DNA of 27,852 nucleotides. It comes from Chthonomonadaceae bacterium. GTDB taxonomy: Bacteria > Armatimonadota > Chthonomonadetes > Chthonomonadales > Chthonomonadaceae. The translations under genes were made by a program, and so were the position numbers. Positions 7,470 through 14,376 of the stretch are shown one piece after another (the first letter of the stretch is position 1; each line of letters opens with the position of its first letter). The stretch is taken from NCBI GenBank assembly GCA_014377395.1, contig JACMPS010000187.1, forward strand, positions 1 through 27,852, read 5' to 3'. The notes beneath the pieces are model-generated. The model saw only the letters and a list, made by a program, of their open reading frames with translations. It did not search any database and was not told the DNA's origin.

Positions 7470-8783
7470 ATGAGGGCGTGTTTCGTGAGAAATAAGGGAA
7501 GAAATTTGTCTTTTGCTCTATTATGTGGGTTTGCATTTCTCCCGATCATCGCCTTTTCGCAGACGCCCCTGCGCCGCATCGTGATTGTCGCTCCGCCGCA
7601 ATCGCCCGATTTACAGGTCGAAGCGGTGTACCGTGAAACGAAAATCAATCGCAAACGCCCTGCAAAACTTCCCAAAGGACAAAAGCCCGCCGTCACGCCT
7701 TCCCTTCCTGTGCTGAACGAAAAGCAGTGGGAAACTCTGGCAACACGCCTCTACTTCGGTTCCCTCCGAGACCGTGCCCGCACCCGATTAAAAGCGGGGG
7801 TCGCAAGTGAAGAAGACACACTTCAGAAACGCAGTGAACTCGCTCTTTCCTTTGAGGCACTTGAAAAATCGGCAAACGTCACAAGCCTGATGAACTCGCT
7901 CAAAGGCGACGCCGTGCTGATTCTCGGCAATTTCCACCTTGCAAAGCGTCAAGTCGGGGATCGCTCCCTTCTTTTTACCGGAGAATTGAGGATTGACAAA
8001 AAAGAAAATCCCGGCGCGCCCACCCGTTTTCCGATAGCGGGCTACGCACGGTTCGAGCGAAGTCTGATCACTGGAGACGCCACGAAATCAAAACTGCAAC
8101 TTGTGCGGGAAGCAACACGTTCCGCCGCTTTCGGAACGATCCACACCCTGAAAACCGGACAAATCTTTCCCCTCTCCGCTCCCGGTACTCGTGTTGCGCT
8201 TTGTCCCACTCCCTCGCCACGCATCGCAGACCGACTTCGTTTTAATCGCGAAGGGCGCACCTCCGAGTTAGGCGCACTGAGCGGCATGACGCCCGACGTG
8301 TCCGCGCTTTTCGTGCCGTCGCTTTTGCCAATAGGTCGTACCGCAACACAATCCGTCGAAACGGTACGCCGCGCCCTGGACGCTCGACACTGGACTTCTT
8401 CAGATCTGTGGGACACCTCTAACCGCCCCATTCGCCTTCGGGTGCAGGAGGTTGGAAAGACGCTCGAAGTGGATTATGTAATGATGGCGCGTATCGGACA
8501 GATCGAGGTAGACGGAGACGCGCTGATGCCCTCGCTCGAAGGGGTGCTTTTCGAGGGGAGGGCGGAGGCGGTCGGTGCGCTGGTTCGTGTCTCGGACGGC
8601 GTGATTGTCTGGACGGATCGAGTTGTGACTTCTCTAAGCGTTCGCTCCTCCCCTAAAGGCGGACTCGCCCAAAAGACCGATTATATAGCGTTGGAACGCA
8701 AAACTTTACGCGACGCAATCCGCTTTGCGCTTCTGCAACTCACTCGCCGTTTCAATGAGTATCGAGACGGCTTCTCCGAATGA
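7470..8783 (+). CDS. Secreted protein of unknown function, possibly two tandem domains
   Basis: A 437-aa protein. I start it at the ATG at 7470 because it immediately precedes a signal peptide (basic RNKGR, hydrophobic run LSFALLCGFAFLPIIAF, cleavage near AFS-Q) and has AGAGAG upstream; an upstream GTG at 7359 would bury the signal. The mature protein seems to have two halves with a similar order of strands: RRIVIVAPPQSPD ... GDAVLILGNFHL ... LFTGELRID, and TRVALCPTPSPR ... VDYVMMARIGQIEV ... VLFEGRAEAV. The piece ALVRVSDGVIVWTDRV resembles the strand pattern of CsgG/TolB-N-type periplasmic domains. That is a shape argument, not a family assignment. It diverges from the exporter operon, separated by about 200 bases. 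Role unknown. Confidence 0.75.
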   Translation: MRACFVRNKGRNLSFALLCGFAFLPIIAFSQTPLRRIVIVAPPQSPDLQVEAVYRETKINRKRPAKLPKGQKPAVTPSLPVLNEKQWETLATRLYFGSLRDRARTRLKAGVASEEDTLQKRSELALSFEALEKSANVTSLMNSLKGDAVLILGNFHLAKRQVGDRSLLFTGELRIDKKENPGAPTRFPIAGYARFERSLITGDATKSKLQLVREATRSAAFGTIHTLKTGQIFPLSAPGTRVALCPTPSPRIADRLRFNREGRTSELGALSGMTPDVSALFVPSLLPIGRTATQSVETVRRALDARHWTSSDLWDTSNRPIRLRVQEVGKTLEVDYVMMARIGQIEVDGDALMPSLEGVLFEGRAEAVGALVRVSDGVIVWTDRVVTSLSVRSSPKGGLAQKTDYIALERKTLRDAIRFALLQLTRRFNEYRDGFSE

Positions 8784-8822
8784 AAATAGGGAGGAAAGCG
8801 TTGAGGATTAAGTGTTAATCTG

Positions 8823-8945
8823 AAGATTTTCTTCGTTTTCTCCCTTTGCCCCTTCGTGTCTTTGCGTGAGGTTTCCCTGTATCTGCATTCTCCTACTCCC
8901 TATCACCTACCTCTCTGTGTCTTTAGCATAGCGGATAGCGCGAAA
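8823..8945. repeat. Dispersed repeat, family R2
   Basis: It shows CTTCGTGTCTTTGCGTGAGG, CTCTGTGTCTTTAGCATAGCGG and a preceding GATTAAGTGTTAA tract, the same order as at 4075-4206. It lies between the secreted-protein gene and the first small-peptide element. Confidence 0.7.
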
Positions 8946-8978
8946 AAAGTTACGTACCTGATGCGGGGCAAAAGAGAG

Positions 8979-9008
8979 TGGTCTAAAGTTGCTCTTTCGT
9001 GGTACAGT
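8979..9008 (+). promoter_or_regulatory. Candidate extended -10 promoter for an antisense RNA, copy 1
   Basis: TGGTACAGT (9000-9008) is an extended -10-like box (TG-n-TACAGT); a weak -35-like TGGTCT lies 18 bases upstream. The same box (TGGTACAAT) occupies the equivalent place in the second copy at 16091. It lies just beyond the terminator of the minus-strand peptide gene and points toward it. Transcription from it is inference. Confidence 0.4.
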
Positions 9009-9026
9009 AAAGTTGTCTGTGAAGGA

Positions 9027-9068
9027 TAAAAAAGCCTGCCGAAAGTGCTATGAACACTCCCGACAGGC
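9027..9068 (-). terminator. Intrinsic terminator of the small membrane peptide gene, copy 1
   Basis: On the minus strand a GC-rich stem (GCCTGTCGGGAGTG pairing with CACTTTCGGCAGGC, allowing G-U pairs) is followed by TTTTTTATCC. It begins 19 bases after the peptide stop codon. The equivalent stem is at 16123-16158. Confidence 0.8.
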
Positions 9069-9086
9069 GAAACAATCGTCTCAAGA

Positions 9087-9206
9087 CTAATCCTTAAATG
9101 ATTGGCGGCTTCGCTTTCGCGACATACGGCGACATAGCAGGTTTACTGCCATGAAGATCGTAATCGCGCTTGCGATCACGTTAAGCCAGAAGAAGAAACT
9201 ATGCAT
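9087..9206 (-). CDS. Small single-helix membrane peptide, copy 1 (39 aa), type I toxin-like
   Basis: The 39-aa peptide starts MHSFFFWLNVIASAITIF, continues as a hydrophobic helix to residue 25 and ends with a strongly basic tail containing RKRSRQSF. The ribosome binding site GAAAGGAGA is 7 bases ahead of the ATG, the strongest in the neighbourhood. Support for a real gene comes from the paralogous copy at 16176-16305: the helix core WLNVIASAITIF is identical, differences are synonymous or conservative, and the 5' hairpin, ribosome binding site and terminator are all conserved. The gene is downstream of and co-directional with tpiA. Size, helix and basic tail resemble known type I toxins, which insert in the cytoplasmic membrane. 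An ordinary small membrane protein is the alternative. No sequence family was recognised. Confidence 0.75.
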   Translation of the reverse strand: MHSFFFWLNVIASAITIFMAVNLLCRRMSRKRSRQSFKD

Positions 9207-9247
9207 GATAGTTCTCCTTTCTCTGCGGAAGTAACTCAGATAAATTT

Positions 9248-9272
9248 GGGACAGTGCTCTTTACACTGTCCC
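9248..9272 (-). promoter_or_regulatory. 5' leader hairpin of the small peptide mRNA, copy 1
   Basis: GGGACAGTG and CACTGTCCC form a perfect 9-bp stem with a 7-base loop, about 42 bases upstream of the ATG. In copy 2 (16350-16374) one stem pair changes from A-T to G-C, with both strands altered, while the loop differs completely. This compensatory change suggests a selected RNA structure. A -10-like TAAACT lies just upstream on the minus strand, so the transcript may begin at the hairpin. On the plus strand it is followed by ATTTTC, so it could also end an antisense RNA. Confidence 0.65.
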
Positions 9273-9341
9273 ATTTTCAGTTTACCTCTTTCTTTGCCCG
9301 TTCGCTAAGTTTTCGATTTCATCGTCGTTCATGTCCCGTCA

Positions 9342-10142
9342 TTACGGAGCGGCGGCAATGATCGCCGCGAAATCCGCCGCTTTCAGCGAAGCCCCGCCGA
9401 CAAGTGCGCCGTCAATGTTGGGTTTGGCAAGCAGTTCTTTTGCGTTATCGGGCTTGACGGAACCGCCATACTGGATGTGCGCGGCTTCGGAAGTTTCATA
9501 GCCGTAAAGTTCTGCGATTGCACCCCGAATTACTCCGCACACCCGATCCGCTTCCTCGGACGCACAGGTTTCCCCGGTTCCGATAGCCCACACAGGTTCA
9601 TATGCGTAAACCACTGTTCCCGCCTCCTCAGCGGAAACCCCAACGAGGGCGGCTTTCGTTTGCCCGGAAACAATCGCATCGGTTTCGTTCGCTTGCCGCT
9701 CCGCAAGCGTCTCTCCAACACAGCAAATCGGAATTAAATCATTGGCGAGAGCGGCACGAAGCTTGCGGTTCACGGTTTCGTCGCTATCCCCGAAATAAGC
9801 CAGAATGTTCGAGTCGAAGTCAGGCTCCGGCACTCCGAATCGTCCGCGTCGCTCCGAATGTCCCACGATAACATAACGACATCCCGCCTCCACCAGCATT
9901 TTCGGTGAGATACTGGCGGTGTAGGCTCCCTTATCTTTCCAGAAAACATCTTGGGCACCGAGTTCGATTTCGGTACCTTCCGTCACGGTTTGCACCGTCG
10001 CCAGAGCCGTGAAGGGGGGGCAGATCACGATTTTCGTGTTGTCGGTGGGATCGAGCAAAGGCAACAATTCTTTCAGGAGGGTTTCCGCTTCGGCACGGGT
10101 TCCATTCATCTTCCAGTTTCCGGCAATAATCGTGTTTCTCAT
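9342..10142 (-). CDS. tpiA: Triose-phosphate isomerase
   Basis: A 266-aa glycolytic and gluconeogenic enzyme that interconverts dihydroxyacetone phosphate and glyceraldehyde 3-phosphate in the cytoplasm. Key residues are visible: Asn9 and Lys11 (GNWKMN), the electrophile His95 (VGHSERR), the base Glu182 in AYEPVWAIGTG, the phosphate loop at its end, and YGGSVKPDN near the C-terminus. Compared with the usual family text after GHSERR, about 15 extra residues (roughly 101-116, GVPEPDFDSNILA) are inserted before FGDSDETVN. The start at 10142 has GGAG 6 bases upstream. It diverges from prfB; gap, pgk or secG are not adjacent. Glyceraldehyde 3-phosphate is also a substrate of the dxs product in this window. 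Confidence 0.96.
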   Translation of the reverse strand: MRNTIIAGNWKMNGTRAEAETLLKELLPLLDPTDNTKIVICPPFTALATVQTVTEGTEIELGAQDVFWKDKGAYTASISPKMLVEAGCRYVIVGHSERRGRFGVPEPDFDSNILAYFGDSDETVNRKLRAALANDLIPICCVGETLAERQANETDAIVSGQTKAALVGVSAEEAGTVVYAYEPVWAIGTGETCASEEADRVCGVIRGAIAELYGYETSEAAHIQYGGSVKPDNAKELLAKPNIDGALVGGASLKAADFAAIIAAAP

Positions 10143-10177
10143 TGGGTCTCCATTTTCAGTAAGTTGATCGGGAGAAG

Positions 10178-10216
10178 GGCAGTTGCCCCTTTTCCCGTAT
10201 TGTCCCTCCGATTATA
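10178..10216 (-). promoter_or_regulatory. Candidate tpiA promoter -10 and leader hairpin
   Basis: On the minus strand a perfect TATAAT lies at 10216-10211, with no convincing -35 at 16-18 bases. Downstream in the leader the palindrome GGGCAGTTGCCC sits at about 10187-10198. The arrangement fits a tpiA promoter about 70 bases from the start codon. Confidence 0.45.
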
Positions 10217-10233
10217 CTCTGTAGAGGCTAGCG

Positions 10234-10335
10234 ATTAGGTGATAGATGGTAGGGATTCGAGAAATATGAAGAGAGAGAAGAACCTCACGCAGAGGCAAAT
10301 CTTTATCTCAACACTTTTCCCTAATCCCCGATATC
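10234..10335. repeat. Dispersed repeat, family R3, copy 1, with inverted R2 piece
   Basis: The blocks TTAGGTGATAG, GAGAAATATGAAGAGAGAGAAG and ATCTCAACACTTTTCCCT recur in the same order at 19347-19480. Between them CCTCACGCAGAGGC is the reverse complement of the R2 core. It lies between the tpiA and prfB promoters. Confidence 0.7.
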
Positions 10336-10337
10336 GC

Positions 10338-10366
10338 TTGACTCCCTGCAACGCCCACTGTATACT
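10338..10366 (+). promoter_or_regulatory. Sigma-70-type promoter of prfB
   Basis: TTGACT (10338-10343) and TATACT (10361-10366) are separated by 17 bases, close to the ideal vegetative promoter. Transcription would start near 10373, giving a leader of about 97 bases before the prfB ATG. Confidence 0.7.
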
Positions 10367-10469
10367 GAAAGCGACCTGAATTCATTGAAAATCAGCCCGT
10401 GATTTGCCGATAAGGAAAGGGAAAGACTGACTTCCGCCGGGGATCACGGAGAACGGGACAACGACACTA

Positions 10470-11574
10470 ATGCTCGAAGACATCAGACGAGAGGGGCGAG
10501 AATTTCGCACCCGCCTCGACGAGCTGGGAGGGCATCTTTGACTCTGCCGGCAAACTCCAGGAAATAACGCAACTAGAAGCCCTTTCCTCACGTCCAACCT
10601 TTTGGGAAGACGCGAAAGAAGCGCAGGTCACGATTCAGAGATCGAACGGACTGAGGGAGGCTCTCGCTCCCTATCTGGCGATTTCCTCTCGCCTCGACGA
10701 TCTGGAAGTCATGGGCGAACTGCTCTCAGAAGCCGGAGACGAAGATGAAAGTTCACTCGCTGATCTGCAAATCGAGATCGAAGGGATCAAGAAAGACCTC
10801 GATCAACTCGAACTCGAAACATTGCTTTCCGGTGAGCATGATTCTTACGATGCCATCGTAGAAATAAAAGCGGGTGCAGGCGGAACCGATGCCTGTGACT
10901 GGGTTGTCATGCTCCAGAAAATGTACCTGCGTTGGGCGGAAGTCAAAGGGTTTAAAACCGATCTTCTCGAAGAAAGTGAGGCGGACGTGGCGGGTTTGCG
11001 CTCGACTACGTTTATCGTTCATGGAAAGAACGTTTTCGGTTATCTGAAAGCCGAAAAAGGGGTGCATCGGCTTGTGCGAATTTCGCCGTTCGATGCCGCC
11101 AAACGACGACAAACCTCTTTTGCCAACGTGGAAGTCTTGCCCGACCTCGGCGAAGAAGTGAAAGTGGAAATTGACCCGGACGACCTGCGACTGGATTACT
11201 ACCGATCCAGTGGAGCGGGCGGACAACACGTCAACAAAACCGATTCGGCGGTACGCATTGTTCATCTGCCAACCGGAATCACCGTCACCTGCCAGAACGA
11301 GCGAAGCCAGCACAAGAACAAAGCGATGGCGATGCAAGTCTTACAGGCAAGACTTCTTGATAGAGAGATGCGTGAAAAGGAAGAACGAGATGCTCTTCTC
11401 CGAGGCGAATCAAAAGCCAACGAATGGGGAAATCAGGATCGAAGTTACGTCCAACATCCGTATACATTAGTGAAAGACCATCGCACAAACCACGAGACGG
11501 GCGATTTTATCGGCGTGATGAACGGCAACCTCGACCCGTTTCTTCAAGCCTACCTGCAATGGAAGAGAGATTAG
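10470..11574 (+). CDS. prfB: Peptide chain release factor 2, read through a programmed +1 frameshift
   Basis: RF2 ends translation at UGA and UAA codons. The first 23 codons (10470-10538, beginning MLEDIRREGREF) stop at TGA 10539-10541; shifting +1 after CTT continues with DSAGKLQEITQLEALSSRP and runs to TAG 11572-11574, giving 367 aa. With that numbering the UGA-reading SPF motif falls at 205-207 and the catalytic GGQ at 250-252, the same numbers as in E. coli RF2, which confirms the joint. Without the frameshift only a start-lacking fragment remains. The family uses the frameshift to regulate itself: low RF2 causes a pause at the UGA and more shifting. The gene itself ends in TAG, read by RF1. 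A strong promoter precedes it. Confidence 0.95.
10527..10542 (+). promoter_or_regulatory. prfB programmed +1 frameshift site
   Basis: GGAGGG, acting as an internal Shine-Dalgarno, is followed by a 3-base spacer (CAT) and then CTT-TGA-C. Spacing and slippery codon match the known bacterial RF2 site. The ribosome slips from CUU to UUU over the in-frame UGA. Confidence 0.95.
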
Positions 11575-11621
11575 CACCAAGAACTTGGGTTCTTCTGTGC
11601 CGGAAAACCGGAGATACGATC

Positions 11622-12338
11622 ATGAAACCACTGGGACGCCGAGCGGTTGCCCTGCTGGGGCTAGCGGCACTGACAACAACGATGATACTCATGTCGAGAG
11701 GGGGTTCCGCCCTCACTCGTCCTTCCGATTTTTATAAAGATACGATTAAATCCGAAGTCGAACTGACCACCAAAGACATTGGGGGAAAGGAAAACGCCCT
11801 CGGCAACCTTGTCACCGATGCGATGCGTGCGGCTACGAAAAGCGATATTGCTTTTCTCGCCGCCTCCTATTTCAATAGTGACTATAAGGTGGCAAAGGGT
11901 GACATTATGACTTCCGATGTGCTGAAGTCATTGGAATTTGCGGGGGATAATCTCGCCCTTGTCAACCTCACTGGAGCGCAGATCATTAAAGCATTGGAGC
12001 ATGGGCTGTTCCTTTATCCGAAACCAAGTAGCGGATTTCTGCATTTCTCCGGGCTTGAAGTAACAATCAGTGGGGACGGAGACCGGGGCAAGCGTGTGCT
12101 TTCCGTGAAAGTCGGAGGAGACGCACTGGAGCCGGGGAAATCCTATAAGGTGGTGATGCCCGCGCCGCTCGCCAACGGTGCGCTTGCCTACTTCAAGGTC
12201 TGGAAAAAAGAGGACATTGACAAGAAAAGCGAAAAAGACCTTGACGGCAAAACGCTTGAAACCGCACTCAAAGACTTCTTAAAAAATAAGAAGAAGTTGG
12301 AAAAAGGCGATGAGCGTTTAACGGTCAAAGGGAAGTAG
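11622..12338 (+). CDS. Secreted 5'-nucleotidase C-terminal-domain protein (no metallophosphatase domain)
   Basis: A 238-aa exported protein. The N-terminus is a signal peptide (KPLGRR, then VALLGLAALTTTMIL, cleavage near GSA-LT). The rest matches the C-terminal substrate-binding domain of the UshA/5'-nucleotidase family: NALGNLVTDAMR, then DIAFLAASYF, KGDIMTSDVLKSLEFAGDNLALVNLTGAQIIKALEHG in order, and a GFLHFSGLEV stretch. The usual N-terminal dinuclear-metal phosphoesterase domain (DxH, GNHD) is absent, so catalysis alone is doubtful; it may bind nucleotides or act with a separate catalytic protein. The end is Lys-rich. The start at 11622 has GGAG 9 bases upstream. It follows prfB by 47 bases and precedes the M28 lipoprotein by 10 bases, suggesting co-expression. 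Confidence 0.85.
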   Translation: MKPLGRRAVALLGLAALTTTMILMSRGGSALTRPSDFYKDTIKSEVELTTKDIGGKENALGNLVTDAMRAATKSDIAFLAASYFNSDYKVAKGDIMTSDVLKSLEFAGDNLALVNLTGAQIIKALEHGLFLYPKPSSGFLHFSGLEVTISGDGDRGKRVLSVKVGGDALEPGKSYKVVMPAPLANGALAYFKVWKKEDIDKKSEKDLDGKTLETALKDFLKNKKKLEKGDERLTVKGK

Positions 12339-12348
12339 AGGCATTTTT

Positions 12349-13452
12349 GTGAAGAGACGGCGAACAGGCGGTTTTTTGCTGAGCATGATGATTGCTTTCG
12401 GGGGGGCGGGTTGCACAGGTACGCCTCCAGTAAGTTCGGCGCAACCGCTTGCTGTCGGCGTTTCCGACAGGACAAACACACCCGAAGTAAAGCCCGGTTT
12501 GTCTTCTGTTGAAAAACCCGCCGTACATCCGAAATTCGATGCGGACCGAGCCTTTGCTTCTCTGAAAAAACAATGTGATTTTGGGCCGCGCTATCTCGGC
12601 TCGGCAGGGCATGATAAGTGCCTGGATTATCTCAAAACCGAGATGAAAAAGTATGCCGACGAAACGGTATTGCAGGAATTCAAGTACCGTGATTTTCCCG
12701 TCACCAATGTCTGCGGCGTGTTTTATCCCGACGGCAAAAAAGCACCGTCTACCGCCCCTATCGTTTTGCTTGCCCACTGGGACACCCGCCCGATAGCGGA
12801 CGGGCCCCGCTCAACCGTTGCCGGAAAGGGTGCACCTTACGTTTATGGAGCAAAGGGCTGGAACCGATTAAATCCAATCCTAGGTGCTTCCGACGGAGCC
12901 TCCGGGGTGGCGGTACTGCTTGAACTCGCTCGGCTTTTCAAGGAGAAACGCCCTACGGTCGGTGTTCTGATTGTCCTTGTAGATGGCGAAGATTACGGCG
13001 ATTTTCGGGCGAAAGGCGGTCAGGGAGACGGCGTTCTACTCGGCGCAGAGTATTTTGCGAAAAACTACCGCAAGACGCCCTCTTTTGGAGTCCCGTTCAA
13101 TGGAATTTTGCTGGATATGGTCGGCGGCAAAAATCTGATCATCGCAAAAGAACTGGGTTCACAAAACGCCGCGCCCGGAATGAACGACAAGATTTTCTCG
13201 GTGGCACAGTCGCTTCAACACAACGATGTTTTTCTCTACGATGAGATACAGGAAGTAGAAGACGATCATACCCCGCTAATTCGAGCAGGAATTCCAACGG
13301 TAGACCTGATTCATCCATTGCCTTACGGCAACTTCGAGACGCGGGGCTATACGCAGTGGCACACGCTGGAAGATTCACCGGAGAATTGCAGTGCCGCCGC
13401 CTTGAAAGCAGTTGGCGAAACCGTTGCAGAAGTAATGTACCGAGAGAAATAA
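12349..13452 (+). CDS. M28-family zinc peptidase / glutaminyl-peptide cyclotransferase-like lipoprotein
   Basis: A 367-aa protein starting at GTG 12349. The N-terminus is basic (KRRR), then hydrophobic, with a possible lipobox GGAGC and Cys22 as the lipid anchor (non-canonical at -3). The mature part matches the M28 glutaminyl-cyclase-like fold. Probable metal ligands and catalytic residues are His143 (AHWDTRP), Asp182 (GASDGASGVAVLLELAR), Glu214 (VDGEDYG), Asp256 (LLDMVGG) and His307 (DDHTPL); WHT at 337-339 is the conserved late motif of glutaminyl cyclases. Relatives are either aminopeptidases or enzymes that cyclise N-terminal Gln; sequence alone does not decide. It lies 10 bases behind the nucleotidase-domain gene and probably shares its transcript. 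Confidence 0.9.
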   Translation: MKRRRTGGFLLSMMIAFGGAGCTGTPPVSSAQPLAVGVSDRTNTPEVKPGLSSVEKPAVHPKFDADRAFASLKKQCDFGPRYLGSAGHDKCLDYLKTEMKKYADETVLQEFKYRDFPVTNVCGVFYPDGKKAPSTAPIVLLAHWDTRPIADGPRSTVAGKGAPYVYGAKGWNRLNPILGASDGASGVAVLLELARLFKEKRPTVGVLIVLVDGEDYGDFRAKGGQGDGVLLGAEYFAKNYRKTPSFGVPFNGILLDMVGGKNLIIAKELGSQNAAPGMNDKIFSVAQSLQHNDVFLYDEIQEVEDDHTPLIRAGIPTVDLIHPLPYGNFETRGYTQWHTLEDSPENCSAAALKAVGETVAEVMYREK

Positions 13453-13488
13453 GGCGGGTGTTTTTGCTGAGGTGAGAGGGCAAGAGCT

Positions 13489-13815
13489 ATGGCACGAGAA
13501 ACAGGCTATCCGGGACAGGGAAAAGTCGGGGCATACGAGGAGCATGAACTTAAAATCTGCGATCTCTGTGGCTGGCTGAACCTGGACACAAACGAACAAT
13601 GTTTTGTCTGCGGCTGGCGTGGACACTTCGAGACGGACGAATTGCGGGTCAAAGACGCAATGGACTTAGCCACGCGCCGCTTTGGACGCCTCGAACTTCA
13701 ACACCTCACAGATTTACGGACTTATCGCCGCCCCGCCCCCCGACATTGGACGGTGCATTTTCGCCTTTCCTGGCGGCGACTCTGGCGCAAACTTGTGGGA
13801 ACGAAACGGAAATAG
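13489..13815 (+). CDS. Small zinc-ribbon protein of unknown function
   Basis: A 108-aa, basic, soluble protein. Residues 24-44 hold two knuckles, CDLCGW and CFVCGW, separated by about 13 residues, a four-cysteine zinc ribbon of the rubredoxin/RanBP2-like kind. The rest is an Arg-rich helix region (LATRRFGRLELQHLTDLRTYRR) with an amphipathic tail rich in Arg and Trp (RLSWRRLWRKL). No catalytic motif is visible. The start at 13489 has GAGG/GAGAGG upstream. It sits 36 bases after the M28 gene and 23 bases before the next membrane-protein gene, so all may form one operon. I do not recognise the family. Confidence 0.72.
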   Translation: MARETGYPGQGKVGAYEEHELKICDLCGWLNLDTNEQCFVCGWRGHFETDELRVKDAMDLATRRFGRLELQHLTDLRTYRRPAPRHWTVHFRLSWRRLWRKLVGTKRK

Positions 13816-13838
13816 GCGAAGCACAGAGGAGTAGACAA

Positions 13839-14234
13839 ATGCACTATTGGCGTAAATCAGGACGTTTCGCTGTGGCTTTATTTTACCTTGCGATTGCGCT
13901 CTACGGAACCTACTTTTTGCTGTTCTCCCACAGCCACGAGTTTTCCTTATCCGAAAAAGCGATGGCTCTGTTAAGCGGCTGGAGCAGTGCAGGTCACAAA
14001 CTGTTGATGTGGAGACTAAAGCCGAAACGAGAAACCTATCCGCTCTGGTTCTGGTTTTTTGCAGGTGGGGCTGGACTTTTTACCTCGGCAAGTATCGTCT
14101 ATTTTGTTTCGACCAGCAATCTCCCTCATATGAGAAATTATCTTTTCGCCCTTTTGCTCGCGCTTATTTCGCTGAGTTTACCGCTTTTTGCGCTTGCCAC
14201 ACACAGGGTTTCTTCGCCTGGATCCATACGCTAA
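13839..14234 (+). CDS. Small integral membrane protein of unknown function
   Basis: A 131-aa protein. The start at 13839 has AGAGGAG 7 bases ahead, a good ribosome binding site; longer upstream ORF starts overlap the zinc-ribbon gene in another frame. Three hydrophobic helices are visible: about 10-30 (FAVALFYLAIALYGTYFLLF), 66-88 (YPLWFWFFAGGAGLFTSASIVYF) and 99-119 (YLFALLLALISLSLPLFALA). A loop between helices 1 and 2 has charged KPKRE. No known domain is seen. It ends the plus-strand run begun at prfB; a repeat element follows directly. Confidence 0.72.
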   Translation: MHYWRKSGRFAVALFYLAIALYGTYFLLFSHSHEFSLSEKAMALLSGWSSAGHKLLMWRLKPKRETYPLWFWFFAGGAGLFTSASIVYFVSTSNLPHMRNYLFALLLALISLSLPLFALATHRVSSPGSIR

Positions 14235-14253
14235 AAATGCAATTACGCTTCTC

Positions 14254-14341
14254 AGTCCACGAAGGTGGAAGTCCTGTGAACCGTTGAACAGGAGTTTGTG
14301 ATTGGGGCACCTTTGTAGCCGGGGAATTGATTCCCCGGACT
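14254..14341 (+). repeat. Dispersed hairpin repeat, family R1, with one internal unit
   Basis: It begins with the GTCCACGAAGGTGGA hairpin, has one 32-base unit at 14274-14305 (identical in inverted sense to 1073-1104), and ends with the inverted repeat CCGGGGAAT-TG-ATTCCCCGG at 14319-14339. It fills the space between the convergent membrane-protein and birA genes and could act as a terminator for both. Confidence 0.85.
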
Positions 14342-14376
14342 TCCCTGACAATTTCTTTCTCAAATTCCTTCCACTT

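Noticed and set aside
9154..9234. Plus-strand small ORF starting MKIVIALAI at the first element
   Set aside because: In the second copy the equivalent frame starts GTG and is not preserved to the same end, while the minus-strand peptide has a strong ribosome binding site and conservative substitutions.
9282..9332. Minus-strand 16-codon ORF between tpiA and the first peptide element
   Set aside because: Weak ribosome binding site, no counterpart before the second element, so no evidence that it is a leader peptide.
10470..10541. prfB as a broken gene because of the TGA after 23 codons
   Set aside because: The site matches the known RF2 programmed frameshift, including internal Shine-Dalgarno and slippery CTT.
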